From contig SVGC01000012.1 of the NCBI GenBank assembly GCA_015056495.1, positions 1 through 64,000 on the forward strand: DNA of 64,000 nucleotides, given 5' to 3'. How positions within the stretch are numbered: the first letter of the stretch is position 1; each line of letters starts with the position of its first letter. The translations under genes and the position numbers were made by a program. This document shows positions 15,901-25,204 of this stretch, piece by piece. The notes under the pieces are model-generated. The model did no database searches. It saw only the letters and a list, made by a program, of their open reading frames with translations, and was not told the DNA's origin. This stretch comes from Butyrivibrio sp. (GTDB taxonomy: Bacteria; Bacillota; Clostridia; Lachnospirales; Lachnospiraceae).

Positions 15901-18900
15901 ACTAACGCTGAGGGAACAGAATCTCCAGCAAGTAATGTAGTAACACAGTCTATGCTTGATCCAAATACAGAAGTACCATCAGCTCCTCAGAATGTTGTTT
16001 GCACAAGTCCTGAAGTTACAGCAACAGAGCTTCAGAACTATGTAACACTTGAATGGGATGCTAATGATTCTTCAGAAGGTGTTATCAAGTACATCATCTA
16101 TCGTTCACAGAAAGCTGAGAGCGATAAGGCATTTAAGGAATTTGAAAAAGTTGGTGAATCAAAGACTACATCTTATACAGATGAAACAGTAAGCACAAAT
16201 ATTCACTACTATTATAAAGTTGCTGCACTTAATGCAGGTGGCATCGGAGAAATGTCTGATGTATGCATTACTCCTGTAGTAGGTAAGCTTGTTGCAGGTG
16301 GCCTTGAATCATATTCTTCAAGAGCTCTTGTAGCTATCAACCTTGCAGGTGATGCTGGTGCAGAGACCAAAGTTACAGCTACAGATTCTGAGGGCAATGA
16401 GATCACATCAGGTGTATACCTTAGCTGGAGAGCATTCGAAGGTGACCTTAACTCAGACAACAGTGTTAATACAACATTTACAGTTTATAGAAATGGAAGC
16501 GCAATTGCTTCAGGACTTAATGTTACAAACTGTATCGATGAAGGCGGAAGCGCTTCAGATACATATACAGTTGTTGGTTCTAATGACGCAGCACTTGGAC
16601 TTTCAGCAGTAGAGACCAAGGTTTGGAATAATCAGTATCAGGAATTCCAGTTAAATAAGCCTGCAGATCAGACAATGCCAAGTGGCGGTACAGCAACATA
16701 TACAGCTAATGATATGTCTGTTGGTGATCTTGATGGCGATGGAGAACTTGAACTTCTTGTTAAGTGGTATCCAAGCAATGCTCAGGATAACTCTAAGTCA
16801 GGCTATACAGGAACAACAATCATTGATGCATATGATATTGATTTTGCTACAGGCGCTGCAAGCCTTATGTGGAGAATTGACCTTGGTATCAATATCCGTT
16901 CAGGCGCACACTATACACAGTTCCAGGTATGGGATTATGACGCAGATGGCAAAGCAGAGATTGCTATAAAGACAGCTGATGGTACAACAACATACGATTC
17001 AAATCTTCAGGAAACTGGATTTGTAGGCGCATGCAGCATGGCTGATCTTGATACAGCTACAATTTCTACAGCAAATGATTACAGAAATTCTTCAGGTTAT
17101 GTACTTGATGGCCCAGAATACTTCACAATGTTCAATGGTGAAGATGGAACAATCATTGATACAGTTGAGTATCTTCCAGGCAGAGGCAGCGTTTCAGCTT
17201 GGGGCGACAGCTATGGTAACAGAGTAGACAGATTCCTTTCAGGAACAGCTTACCTTAATGGAACAACTCCTTTTGCAGTATTCTGCAGAGGTTATTACAC
17301 AAGAACATGCCTTACAGCTTATTACCTTTCAACAGCTGATGATGGCACACAGTCAATCGGTGTTTACTGGCAGTTTGATACTAATGATGCCGGTTCACAG
17401 TATGAAGGTCAGGGTAACCACGCACTTGCAGTAAATGATGTAGATGGCGATGGTTGCGATGAAATTACTTATGGTTCTCTTACAATTGATAACGATGGCT
17501 CAGTTCTTTACAGCACAGGACTTGGACATGGAGATGCAGAGCATGTAGGCGACTGGATCCCAAGCCGTGAAGGTCTTGAAGTAATGGATGTTCACGAACA
17601 TGACAATGCTACATATCATGTTGAGATCCATGATGCAGAGACAGGTGAGATCATCACTGGTTACTACACAGGTAAAGATACAGGTCGTGGTATGGCAGCA
17701 GACATCGATCCTAGATATGATGGCGCTGAGTACTGGTCAATTGCAAATCCTGCTTATACAGGAAGCGATGAACCTTCATGGGATACAAGAACAGCTAATG
17801 TATTCTCATCACTTTCAGGAATTTATGATTCTTCAGATGCTACAGGCAGTGCAATGATCACTGTCAATGAAGGAGCAACTCCTGCAAGTAACTTCTCAAT
17901 TTATTGGGATGGAGATCTCCTTGCTGAGATGCAGGATCATACATTTGATTCAGGAGCATATGTACCTCTTACAACAACTATTGAAAAATGGGATTACGAG
18001 AACGGATGTAATGTAAATCTCTTTGAATCTAGTCAGGTATTCACAAGTAACGGAACAAAGGGTAACCTTGGACTTGTTGCTGATATCCTTGGTGACTGGA
18101 GAGAAGAAATCATTGCAAGATGTTCAAGTGATAACAGCAAGATCAGAATTTATTCAACAACTATCCAGACAGATTATGTAATTCCTTGTCTGCTTACAGA
18201 TCTTGCTTACAGAGAAGGTATTGCATGGCAGAACGTTGCATACAACCAGCCTGCACATACAAGCTACCTTATCTCTGAAGGACTTCTTACATCAGAAGTT
18301 GGATTTGGTGCTGTTGATTCTACATCAGTTGAGCTTCAGTTCACACCTGCAAGCGATGGAACAAGCTTTGGACATGCAGTTACAGGTTATGCAATCCTTC
18401 GCGCAGATGTAGACGCAGATGGTAATGTCGGTGAATATGAGATCATTGCTCAGAAAGACGTTAATGAGCTTGATACAGTATCAAAAGATGGATCTTCAGA
18501 AGATGAAGACGAGACTGTTACAGAGCCTGTTGATTACAAGTTTGACTTTGGTGCAGGCAATGTACAGGACGGATGGACACAGGTAACAGCTGCTACAGAG
18601 TATAGCGAGAGTCTTGGATATGGATTTACAGATGTTTCAAGTCTTGCAAACAAGACATATAAGACACTTGATAATGCTAATTCAGATCTCTATTATGACT
18701 GCGCACTTGCTTGGATCACAAATGGCACAGCAGAATTTGTAGTAGACGTTCCAAATGGAACATATGAAGTAACACAGTACATTTATAACGGTTCTGGAGC
18801 AGCTTACCAGAAACTTACAGCTGAAGGTGTAGAATTCTCAGACTTCAGACATGGTAGCACAGATCTTGTAACATATTCTGAGACACAGACTGTAGAAGTA

Positions 18901-21435
18901 ACAGATGGCAAACTCAATCTTGTTAACGCTGTTACCAAGAAAAATTATTCAGCAATGTACTTCACAGGATATGAAATCAAGACTGCAAATTATGACGAAG
19001 CGCTTGCAGCATATGAAGCAGCTCAGAATAGTGAAAGCGCAAATGTGATTGATGCAGATACAGTATTCTCATATGTAGATGATACAGTATCAGGTAACAC
19101 AACATATTCCTACAAGGTTGCAGCTATAGTTGATGGAAAGGTAAGCTTCAATTCACTTCCAGCTTCTATTCTTACAACAGTATCAATTGATACTATCGTA
19201 GCTGATGATCTTGAAAAGCTTACAAATCAGGAAATTGTTGAAGATACAGAAATAGCAGAAGGAAAGACAGTTGCTGACCTTCTTGCTGCAAACGTTGGAA
19301 CAGTAACAGTAAAGGATACAGAGGGCGAAAAGCAGACAGTATCAGTATCATACGAAGCTGATGATGTAGATATCACAACAGTTGGTACATACACAGCTTA
19401 TGCTTATGTAAGAGGTTATGCTTCTAATCCTATTGAAGTAACTGTTACAGTAGTAGCAAATAAGGCTACAGGATTTGCTACACCTGATCCAATTGAAGTG
19501 ATCCAGGGTAATGAAGCAGTTCTTCCTGAAACAGTTGATATGACATTCCTTAATGGTTCTACAAAGGCCATTGCAGTAACATGGGATGTTACAGATCTTG
19601 ATACAACAGTAGTTGGTACATACACAGTTCATGGTTCTGTAGAAGATGATCCTGATGTGGATGTAACAGTAGTAGTAAACGTAGTTGCTGACTATATCGT
19701 ATCTGTAGCTGATAGCTATGCTAGTGTTAATATAGGTGAAAAAGATGTTATGTCAGTGCTTCCATCAACAGTATCTGCTACATATATGAGTGGCAAGGTT
19801 GTTGATGAAACAGTAGCATGGGATGTTACATCTATAGATGTAAGCACAGCAGGTACATACAATGTAACAGGTACTGTAGAAGGATTTAAGGGTTCAGCAC
19901 TTCTTACAGTAACTGTTGAGTATCAGGCACTTTACAAGTTTGACTTTGGTATTTCAGCATCAGCTGGAACATCAGGCTGGACAACAGTAACAGTTAACCC
20001 TAAGAATGGCACAACTAAGCTTTCTGCTCTTGGTTCACTTTATACAGAATCTCAGGGATGGGGCTTTAGCGATGACGGACAGTATACTCAGGGACGTAAA
20101 GAGAGCTTCACATATGCTGGTACTCTTGAAGCAAGCGTTTACACAGACTTTGCACTTCCAGCAGGACAGGAATTCTGGGTTGATATCGAAAATGGTGTAT
20201 ACCAGGTAGAAATCCTTAGTAACTCTGTTTACAAGAGCAATGTAAAGGGTGCAGTTGAAGGCGTAAGCTACAATGTAGCAAATGCAGCAGGCACTTACAC
20301 ATGGCAGGTACTTTCAGATGTTGAAGTAACAGACGGCCAGATGACATTTACATTTGATTCATCAACAACAAGCCGTATGGGTGCTATTGTTATCCGTAAG
20401 ATTTCAGCAGCTTCAACAAAAGAAGATCAGGAAGTAACAGGAACATCAAGCTACAGCCTGAGCCTTGCAAGAAATAACTATACATTAGATGCAGTAACAA
20501 GTGGTGATGGTGAGCTTACATATGCATCATCAGATGAAAACGTTGTTACAGTTGCAGAAGATGGTAGCCTCAACCTTGTTTCAACAGGTAATGCAGTAAT
20601 TACAGTAACAGCATCTGAAACAGATACATACAACGAAGCTTCTAAGCTGATCAATGTTAAAGTCAATAAGTATTATGAAGTTGACACTGATGGTAATAAA
20701 GTATTCTACAAGTCAGCTAAAAAGACTGTAAGCAATGGCATGTACACAGACGTAGATGGAACCTATTACGTTAAGGGTGGCGTTGCAGTAACAGGTCTTG
20801 CAAGCTACTGGGCACAGACATATTACCTCAGCGAAGATGCAGATGATCTTGGTGTTATGGTTAAATCACAGTTCGTAACTGTTGACGGCAATACATATTA
20901 CTTTGATGAAACAGGAAAAGCTCTCAAGGGCGTATTTGAAGTTGATGGTAAGTCATATTATGCAAACTCAAGCAAGCATGTTCAGACAGGTCTTGTAAGC
21001 AGATGGGCATCTCTGTACTACTATGATACAGAAAACTACGCTATGGTAACTGATTGCTTCAAGCTTGTAGAAGGCAATATGTACTACTTCACATCAAACG
21101 GATCAGCTGCAAAAGGCGTATTCACAGTTGATGGTGATGAGTATTATGCTGGTAGTGATCGTATCGTAGTAAGAGGTCTCGTAAGCAGATGGGCATCTCT
21201 GTATTACTATGATGAAGCTACATACAAGATGGTTAAAGGCTTTGTTGAGCTCACTGTAGACGGTGAGACAGTTCTTTATCATTTTGATGAAGAAACTGGA
21301 AGAGCATCAAAAGGCTGGTTCACTGTAGATGGTGTTAAGTATTATGCAAAAGATGGTGTTGTTCAGAAGGGCGATATTAAACTTTGGTTTGTAACATATC
21401 ATCTTGATGAAGAGACAGGAGCTTTAGTAGATTGA
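12982..21435 (+). CDS. secreted bifunctional rhamnogalacturonan acetylesterase (CE12)-rhamnogalacturonan lyase (PL11)
   Basis: The 2,817-residue protein removes acetyl groups from, and cleaves, rhamnogalacturonan I of pectin. The start at 12982 has GGGAGGAGG upstream and a long signal peptide cut near TAYA (residue 54). A Ser/Ala-rich linker follows to about 165. Four beta-sandwich modules (FKFG/KFDF...GYG) begin near 193, 750, 1850 and 2317. CE12 spans about 377-640: nucleophile in ASDST (S388), QWGHND, and D595/H598 in DNTHL. FN3 domains follow. PL11 spans about 1100-1765, with calcium-type DLDGDGE and DYDADGK loops. Three Big_4-like Ig domains (about 2070-2310) and one Big_2-like domain precede C-terminal aromatic wall-binding repeats (about 2570-2817) such as SRWASLYYYD. 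Confidence 0.93.
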   Translation: MGKYRNSDDFRSIVRGSRKSGKRHNIVLRTVTFATSISMTLSSVFVGPSVTAYATSTDEASLEETSIVSSSSASTETTNNATEGTSDSAASGAANESSTGSSIEETTENNSSSSNAGSVENSADASNSGSSDSSDAASSASSDESADAASSASSADAEQLLKASLFATESKDMAIEQGEDGYENFTEDTVIADFKFGTDNDVTSESVYSEEKGYGFSDVDYNTDPVGWVSSVYYPRVANVTSASASNVSDESSYVAVKSKVWTETESSGYGVYTYENTSTFDVDLYNADYQVEVTLTNPTSSDYTAYLESEDITQASGITVSAGSSVTTSYETNLVDGQLNLKFLVASSATTISDASEQNVYLSEVKITRLKTQDAGSKPTIFLASDSTVQTYDDYYDPQTGWGELLSEWFGEAVEEREADNCDYSQAQVYEAENVIVENRAIGGRSSSSFIAEGKLEDLLEDIKPGDYLFIQWGHNDATYSRPNRYVASSDFGKYIMQYVEAAYQRGATPVLVTPVSRYSYTTNEDGTVTWKSDFEAYRQVMISLASEYDLPLIDLTTRSGDICEDFGATGAESLFLHVAAGEYTGAYAGGATDNTHLQWYGAYKFSQAVAQGILDFADRAENEYALSFNDQLDSLASLVVMKTATEAPAKIENLETTSVGATSIALAWDGVDAAEMYYIYRQELEDGQTVADVDFTDATKYSVSTKPYYSDAGCNSGITYAYAVAGWNSYGVGELSDIITVSTKEAGLKFDFNYNSSKTMDGWTGVNQNQTYDATLGYGWITAPNNGRDRSGNGNADSSAMADDFNLGSGEFAVDLPNGSYEVTIYACDLLSGTSTIKVSYTAEGTSFGSIATKQALGSCTGTVSVTDGQLNIVVGGSNCYINGLTITSLLTAPSNLTITELTFDGTKANFLLSFGTVDDAVSYTVYQKAESDTDYSVAKTFTAQELIDSELDCRAMIADLGETYSYYMTCTNAEGTESPASNVVTQSMLDPNTEVPSAPQNVVCTSPEVTATELQNYVTLEWDANDSSEGVIKYIIYRSQKAESDKAFKEFEKVGESKTTSYTDETVSTNIHYYYKVAALNAGGIGEMSDVCITPVVGKLVAGGLESYSSRALVAINLAGDAGAETKVTATDSEGNEITSGVYLSWRAFEGDLNSDNSVNTTFTVYRNGSAIASGLNVTNCIDEGGSASDTYTVVGSNDAALGLSAVETKVWNNQYQEFQLNKPADQTMPSGGTATYTANDMSVGDLDGDGELELLVKWYPSNAQDNSKSGYTGTTIIDAYDIDFATGAASLMWRIDLGINIRSGAHYTQFQVWDYDADGKAEIAIKTADGTTTYDSNLQETGFVGACSMADLDTATISTANDYRNSSGYVLDGPEYFTMFNGEDGTIIDTVEYLPGRGSVSAWGDSYGNRVDRFLSGTAYLNGTTPFAVFCRGYYTRTCLTAYYLSTADDGTQSIGVYWQFDTNDAGSQYEGQGNHALAVNDVDGDGCDEITYGSLTIDNDGSVLYSTGLGHGDAEHVGDWIPSREGLEVMDVHEHDNATYHVEIHDAETGEIITGYYTGKDTGRGMAADIDPRYDGAEYWSIANPAYTGSDEPSWDTRTANVFSSLSGIYDSSDATGSAMITVNEGATPASNFSIYWDGDLLAEMQDHTFDSGAYVPLTTTIEKWDYENGCNVNLFESSQVFTSNGTKGNLGLVADILGDWREEIIARCSSDNSKIRIYSTTIQTDYVIPCLLTDLAYREGIAWQNVAYNQPAHTSYLISEGLLTSEVGFGAVDSTSVELQFTPASDGTSFGHAVTGYAILRADVDADGNVGEYEIIAQKDVNELDTVSKDGSSEDEDETVTEPVDYKFDFGAGNVQDGWTQVTAATEYSESLGYGFTDVSSLANKTYKTLDNANSDLYYDCALAWITNGTAEFVVDVPNGTYEVTQYIYNGSGAAYQKLTAEGVEFSDFRHGSTDLVTYSETQTVEVTDGKLNLVNAVTKKNYSAMYFTGYEIKTANYDEALAAYEAAQNSESANVIDADTVFSYVDDTVSGNTTYSYKVAAIVDGKVSFNSLPASILTTVSIDTIVADDLEKLTNQEIVEDTEIAEGKTVADLLAANVGTVTVKDTEGEKQTVSVSYEADDVDITTVGTYTAYAYVRGYASNPIEVTVTVVANKATGFATPDPIEVIQGNEAVLPETVDMTFLNGSTKAIAVTWDVTDLDTTVVGTYTVHGSVEDDPDVDVTVVVNVVADYIVSVADSYASVNIGEKDVMSVLPSTVSATYMSGKVVDETVAWDVTSIDVSTAGTYNVTGTVEGFKGSALLTVTVEYQALYKFDFGISASAGTSGWTTVTVNPKNGTTKLSALGSLYTESQGWGFSDDGQYTQGRKESFTYAGTLEASVYTDFALPAGQEFWVDIENGVYQVEILSNSVYKSNVKGAVEGVSYNVANAAGTYTWQVLSDVEVTDGQMTFTFDSSTTSRMGAIVIRKISAASTKEDQEVTGTSSYSLSLARNNYTLDAVTSGDGELTYASSDENVVTVAEDGSLNLVSTGNAVITVTASETDTYNEASKLINVKVNKYYEVDTDGNKVFYKSAKKTVSNGMYTDVDGTYYVKGGVAVTGLASYWAQTYYLSEDADDLGVMVKSQFVTVDGNTYYFDETGKALKGVFEVDGKSYYANSSKHVQTGLVSRWASLYYYDTENYAMVTDCFKLVEGNMYYFTSNGSAAKGVFTVDGDEYYAGSDRIVVRGLVSRWASLYYYDEATYKMVKGFVELTVDGETVLYHFDEETGRASKGWFTVDGVKYYAKDGVVQKGDIKLWFVTYHLDEETGALVD

Positions 21436-21525
21436 GAACGGTTTTTGATGATTTTTTACAAAAAAAGCTATATGAATAGCAAGATAGTAATGCTATAATC
21501 ATTTACTATCAAAACTATATAAAAA

Positions 21526-21570
21526 AGAGGTATCAGTTTCCGATATATAGGAGACTGATATCTCTTTTTC
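21526..21570 (+). terminator. intrinsic terminator after CE12-PL11
   Basis: AGAGG-TATCAGT-TC pairs with GA-ACTGATA-CTCT around a short AT loop, and five T follow. It lies 90 bp after the stop of the giant enzyme gene. The rest of the 300-bp gap holds only the pheB promoter. Confidence 0.85.
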
Positions 21571-21669
21571 TTGAATTGGGAAATTAGTTCTCTATTTACG
21601 TAGCTCATCTTTATGCATTTTTATACATAAATCTTCAGAAGTTCAATTGTTTTTGTGAATATTTCTCGA

Positions 21670-21698
21670 TTGTCTTTTGCAATTTAATGTGCTAAAAT
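21670..21698 (+). promoter_or_regulatory. sigma-A-type promoter of pheB-hom-aspartokinase
   Basis: TTGTCT at 21670 and TAAAAT at 21693 are separated by 17 bp and lie 39 bp before the pheB start. No attenuator or riboswitch is evident between them and the gene. Confidence 0.6.
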
Positions 21699-21736
21699 CT
21701 TTCATAAACGTACAAATGTCCGCGTGAGGAAAACAC

Positions 21737-22192
21737 ATGGAAGATATAAATACTTATTATGTTATCAAAAAACAGGCAGTACCAGAAGTACTGATAAAAG
21801 TAGTTGAGGCAAAGAGGCTTCTTGAATCCGGCAAGGTCAGGACCATCAATGAAGCAGTTGCAACTCTTGGCATTAGCCGGAGTTCTTTTTATAAATATAA
21901 AGATGATATACATGAGTTCCACGACAGTTTGCAGGGAACCACGTTGACTCTTAATTTCCAGATGGATGATGAACTGGGTCTTTTGTCAGATGTACTCAAG
22001 CTTATAGCTGAGTTTGGAGCTAATATTCTTACTATACATCAGTCAATTCCTCTTAATGGTGTTGCATCATTATCAATTAGTATACAGGTTTTACCTACTT
22101 CAGGTGATATGACAGAACTTATCAGCAGTATGGAGAGCAAAAAGGGGATTCATACAGTTCACATTACAGGTCGTAGTGCTGATTTTAGCTGA
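21737..22192 (+). CDS. pheB: ACT-domain protein PheB (UPF0735 family)
   Basis: The 151-residue protein has a short N-terminal helix-turn-helix-like part (TINEAVATLGISRSSFYKYKD). The C-terminal ACT domain (TLNFQMDDELGLLSDVLKLIAEFGANILTIHQ) is the fold that binds amino acids allosterically. This is the PheB/UPF0735 family, usually placed just upstream of homoserine dehydrogenase in Firmicutes and thought to help regulate aspartate- or phenylalanine-family synthesis. It starts the three-gene operon pheB-hom-aspartokinase, and hom begins 33 bp later. Confidence 0.85.
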   Translation: MEDINTYYVIKKQAVPEVLIKVVEAKRLLESGKVRTINEAVATLGISRSSFYKYKDDIHEFHDSLQGTTLTLNFQMDDELGLLSDVLKLIAEFGANILTIHQSIPLNGVASLSISIQVLPTSGDMTELISSMESKKGIHTVHITGRSADFS

Positions 22193-22225
22193 TATTATAT
22201 AAAAATAAAGTAAGTGGAGGCAGTA

Positions 22226-23431
22226 ATGGTCAAGATAGCGGTATTAGGATATGGAACAGTTGGAAGTGGTGTTGTACAGGTAATAGATGATAACCACAAC
22301 GAAGTAATGGCAAGTGCCGGAGAAGAAATTGAAGTTAAGTATATTCTTGATCTTCGTGATTTCCCAGGGGACAAGCATGAAGCTCAGGTTGTACATGACA
22401 TAAATGTGATCCTTGATGATCCGGAAGTTACAGTTATATGTGAGACTATGGGTGGAATTGAGCCGGCATTTACTTTTGAAAAAAATGCTCTTGAAAAGGG
22501 CAAGAGTGTCTGCACTTCTAATAAGGAACTTGTTGCTGCTCATGGACCTGAACTGGTTGATCTTGCAAGAAAAAATGGTGTATCTTACCTTTTTGAAGCC
22601 AGTGTAGGTGGTGGTATTCCTGTTCTCAGAACATTGAATACTTCTCTTAAGCATGAAAAGATCGATTCAATCACTGGTATTTTAAATGGAACAACCAACT
22701 ATATCTTGACCAAGATGGATAAGGAAGGTGCTGATTTTGATACAGTTCTTAAAGAAGCTCAGAATAAGGGATATGCTGAGCGCAATCCTGAGGCTGATAT
22801 TGAAGGACATGATGCTTGTCGTAAGATAGCTATCTTATCTTCGCTTATGAGTGGAGAATATGTTGATTCCAACAAAGTGTATACAGAAGGAATAACACAT
22901 ATTTCTACAGAAGATTTTGCTTATGCTAAGGCAGCAGGCTATGCGATAAAGCTTCTTGGAAGAGCACAGAAAAAAGACGGTAAGTTTTACAGCATGGTAG
23001 CACCATTCATGATCCCTGTCAGCAATCCACTTGCATCTGTAAATGATGTATTTAACGCTATAAATGTTCATGGTAATATGCTTGGTGACGTTATGTTTTA
23101 TGGACAGGGAGCCGGCAAAGAGGCTACTGCCAGTGCCGTTGTTGGTGATGTGATAGATATAGTAAGACACAACGGCCATATTAGTGTTAATATGACAGAT
23201 AAAGAGGCTGATCTTACAGATCATGGCGAATATATCAGAAGCTTTTTTGTACGCGTAGCTGAAAGCGATAAGGCAGCTGCAATTGATGCTTTTGGAGAAG
23301 ATGTAGAAGTTGTATCTACTAATGAAGTAAGTGGAGAATATGCATTCATATCCAAGAAGATGCCTGAGAAGGATTTTGCCAAGAAAAAAGAAAGTCTTGG
23401 TTGCATAAAGAATTATATCCGTCTGTTTTAA
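22226..23431 (+). CDS. hom: homoserine dehydrogenase
   Basis: This enzyme reduces aspartate semialdehyde to homoserine on the way to threonine and methionine. The N-terminal NAD(P)-binding fold begins VKIAVLGYGTVGSGVVQV (GxGxxG). The catalytic domain has ASVGGGIPVLRTL and ILNGTTNYILTKM, then GYAERNPEADIEGHDACRKIAILS, the family signature with the substrate-binding Asp and Lys. A C-terminal ACT-like region (SFFVRVAESDKAAAI) is present. At 401 residues the length is typical. The ATG at 22226 is 6 bp after GGAGG; the GTG at 22214 is less likely. Confidence 0.95.
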   Translation: MVKIAVLGYGTVGSGVVQVIDDNHNEVMASAGEEIEVKYILDLRDFPGDKHEAQVVHDINVILDDPEVTVICETMGGIEPAFTFEKNALEKGKSVCTSNKELVAAHGPELVDLARKNGVSYLFEASVGGGIPVLRTLNTSLKHEKIDSITGILNGTTNYILTKMDKEGADFDTVLKEAQNKGYAERNPEADIEGHDACRKIAILSSLMSGEYVDSNKVYTEGITHISTEDFAYAKAAGYAIKLLGRAQKKDGKFYSMVAPFMIPVSNPLASVNDVFNAINVHGNMLGDVMFYGQGAGKEATASAVVGDVIDIVRHNGHISVNMTDKEADLTDHGEYIRSFFVRVAESDKAAAIDAFGEDVEVVSTNEVSGEYAFISKKMPEKDFAKKKESLGCIKNYIRLF

Positions 23432-23471
23432 TTGAAGAAAATCACATTATATATAGGAGTGTTTGATCATT

Positions 23472-24791
23472 ATGAAAAAGGTAGTTAAATTTGGTGGTAG
23501 TTCTCTTGCCAGTGCAGAGCAGTTTAAGAAAGTCGGACAGATTATCAAAGCCGATGAAGATAGAAGATATGTAGTTCCATCTGCACCAGGAAAAAGAAAT
23601 TCCAAGGATACTAAGGTTACAGACATGCTCTATGCCTGCTATGACCTTGCAGAAGCTGGAAAGGACTTTAGCAAAGAACTTGCCAAGATCAAGGCCAGAT
23701 ATGAAGAGATCATTTCAGGACTGAAATTGAAAGTATCTCTTGATGGTGAATTTAAGACTATTGAAAAGAATTTCAAGGATAAGGCAGGAAGCATGTATGC
23801 TGCATCCAGAGGTGAGTATCTCAATGGTATCCTTATGGCTGCATACCTTGGATATGAGTTTGTAGATTCAGCTACAGTAGTATGTTTTGATAAGCATGGC
23901 AATTTTGATGCTGAGAAGACTAATAAGCTCATGGCTAAAAAGCTTGAGAAGCTTCCTAAAGCTGTTATCCCAGGTTTCTACGGTGCTGATTCAGATGGAA
24001 AAGTTGTGACTTTCTCAAGAGGTGGTTCTGATATCACAGGTTCTATTGTTGCAAGAGCAATCAGAGCTGATGTTTACGAGAACTGGACTGATGTATCAGG
24101 CTTCCTTGTAGCTGATCCACGTATCATCGACAACCCGCCTGAAATCAATACTATTACATATACAGAACTTCGAGAGCTTGCATATATGGGAGCATCAGTT
24201 CTTCATGAAGATGCTATTTTCCCTGTAAGAAAAGAAGGTATTCCAATCAACATCAGAAATACCAACAAGCCGGAAGATGCTGGTACATGGATCGTTGAGT
24301 CTACAGCTAAGAAGTCTCAGTACACTATAACAGGTATTGCAGGTAAAAAAGGCTTCTGCTGTGTAAATATCCTTAAAGATCAGATGAACTCTGAGGTTGG
24401 ATTTGTAAGAAAGGTTCTTCAGGCATTTGAAGATCAGAATATTTCTATCGAGCACGTTCCTTCAGGAATTGATACTATGACAGTATTTGTTTCTCAGGAT
24501 GAGTTCATTGAGAAAGAGCAGGCTGTTGTATCAGAAATACACCGCCTTGCAAAGCCTGATATGCTTGAGATTGAATCAGATCTTGCACTTATCGCTGTTG
24601 TTGGTCGTGGTATGAAGAGTACACGTGGTACTGCAGGACGTATATTCTCTGCGCTTGCTCATGCCAGTGTCAATGTGCGCATGATCGATCAGGGTTCTTC
24701 AGAGCTTAATATCATCATTGGTGTTGAGACTCGCGACTTTGAGAAAGCTATCAGATCTATCTATACAATTTTTGTTGATACACAGCTGTAA
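23472..24791 (+). CDS. aspartate kinase
   Basis: Aspartokinase phosphorylates aspartate, the first step to lysine, threonine and methionine. The N-terminus reads KKVVKFGGSSLASAEQF, the KFGG nucleotide-binding motif. The middle has FSRGGSDITGSIVARAIRADVYENWTD, the substrate-binding signature. Two C-terminal ACT domains (FEDQNISIEHVPSGIDTMTVFV and ALAHASVNVRMIDQGSSELNIIIGV) bind the feedback inhibitor. The length of 439 residues is normal for a monofunctional enzyme. It lies 40 bp after hom with AGGAG upstream. Whether lysine or threonine inhibits it cannot be read off, so no isozyme symbol is given. Confidence 0.95.
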   Translation: MKKVVKFGGSSLASAEQFKKVGQIIKADEDRRYVVPSAPGKRNSKDTKVTDMLYACYDLAEAGKDFSKELAKIKARYEEIISGLKLKVSLDGEFKTIEKNFKDKAGSMYAASRGEYLNGILMAAYLGYEFVDSATVVCFDKHGNFDAEKTNKLMAKKLEKLPKAVIPGFYGADSDGKVVTFSRGGSDITGSIVARAIRADVYENWTDVSGFLVADPRIIDNPPEINTITYTELRELAYMGASVLHEDAIFPVRKEGIPINIRNTNKPEDAGTWIVESTAKKSQYTITGIAGKKGFCCVNILKDQMNSEVGFVRKVLQAFEDQNISIEHVPSGIDTMTVFVSQDEFIEKEQAVVSEIHRLAKPDMLEIESDLALIAVVGRGMKSTRGTAGRIFSALAHASVNVRMIDQGSSELNIIIGVETRDFEKAIRSIYTIFVDTQL

Positions 24792-24854
24792 TGCTGAAAA
24801 ACAGCATGTTGCTGAAATTGAAAAACAGAATCCGCTTTAGCGGTGAGAGAAAAT

Positions 24855-24938
24855 AAAGCTCTGTGGCTTTAGTATGCTGTTTCATTCGAAAGTTGATTAA
24901 AGATGAATGAAACAGCGCACCAGGTCGCAGAGCTCTTT
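24855..24938. repeat. nested long inverted repeat after aspartate kinase
   Basis: The perfect 12-bp arms GCTGTTTCATTC (24876-24887) and GAATGAAACAGC (24905-24916) are enclosed by AAAGCTCTG (24855-24863) and CAGAGCT (24928-24934), with T-rich sequence after. The whole ~84 bases fold into one long hairpin 64 bp after the aspartokinase stop. It may be a terminator, a small mobile palindrome or a structured RNA. The rest of the 413-bp gap holds the GH43 promoter and its leader hairpin. Confidence 0.55.
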
Positions 24939-25072
24939 CTTTGTTCTAATAGCTCTTTAGCATATTCCGCTGAATTTCGAATAAAAATACTAAAATAAAT
25001 TTTAAAATGGTCAAATAATTTAGAAAAAACTTTATTTGATTGAAATTGCATACAAAAATAGCAAAAAATGGG

Positions 25073-25101
25073 TTGCGTATTTTAGAATTTACTCATATAA
25101 T
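25073..25101 (+). promoter_or_regulatory. promoter of the arabinan cluster
   Basis: TTGCGT (25073-25078), a 17-bp spacer and a perfect TATAAT (25096-25101) lie 103 bp before the GH43 start. The transcript leader would contain the symmetric hairpin at 25139-25178. Confidence 0.75.
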
Positions 25102-25138
25102 TTAGAAGAACGTAAAATAATTTCAAAAAAAATAAAAT

Positions 25139-25178
25139 GCCGGCTCATAAGACTGAGTCAAAGTCATATGGTGCCGGT
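25139..25178 (+). promoter_or_regulatory. symmetric leader hairpin before GH43
   Basis: CCGGC (25140-25144) pairs with GCCGG (25173-25177). Inside are CATA/TATG and ACT/AGT around a 7-base loop. It lies in the predicted leader, 27 bp before the gene. It is either an RNA control element or a regulator binding site read at DNA level. It is not followed by T residues, so it is not a terminator. Confidence 0.45.
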
Positions 25179-25204
25179 AAATAATTATATGGAGTAAATA
25201 GACA

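Noticed and set aside
19348-19632. Minus-strand 94-codon Cys/Ile-rich ORF
   Set aside because: It is a shadow of the Thr/Val-rich Ig domains of the pectinase.
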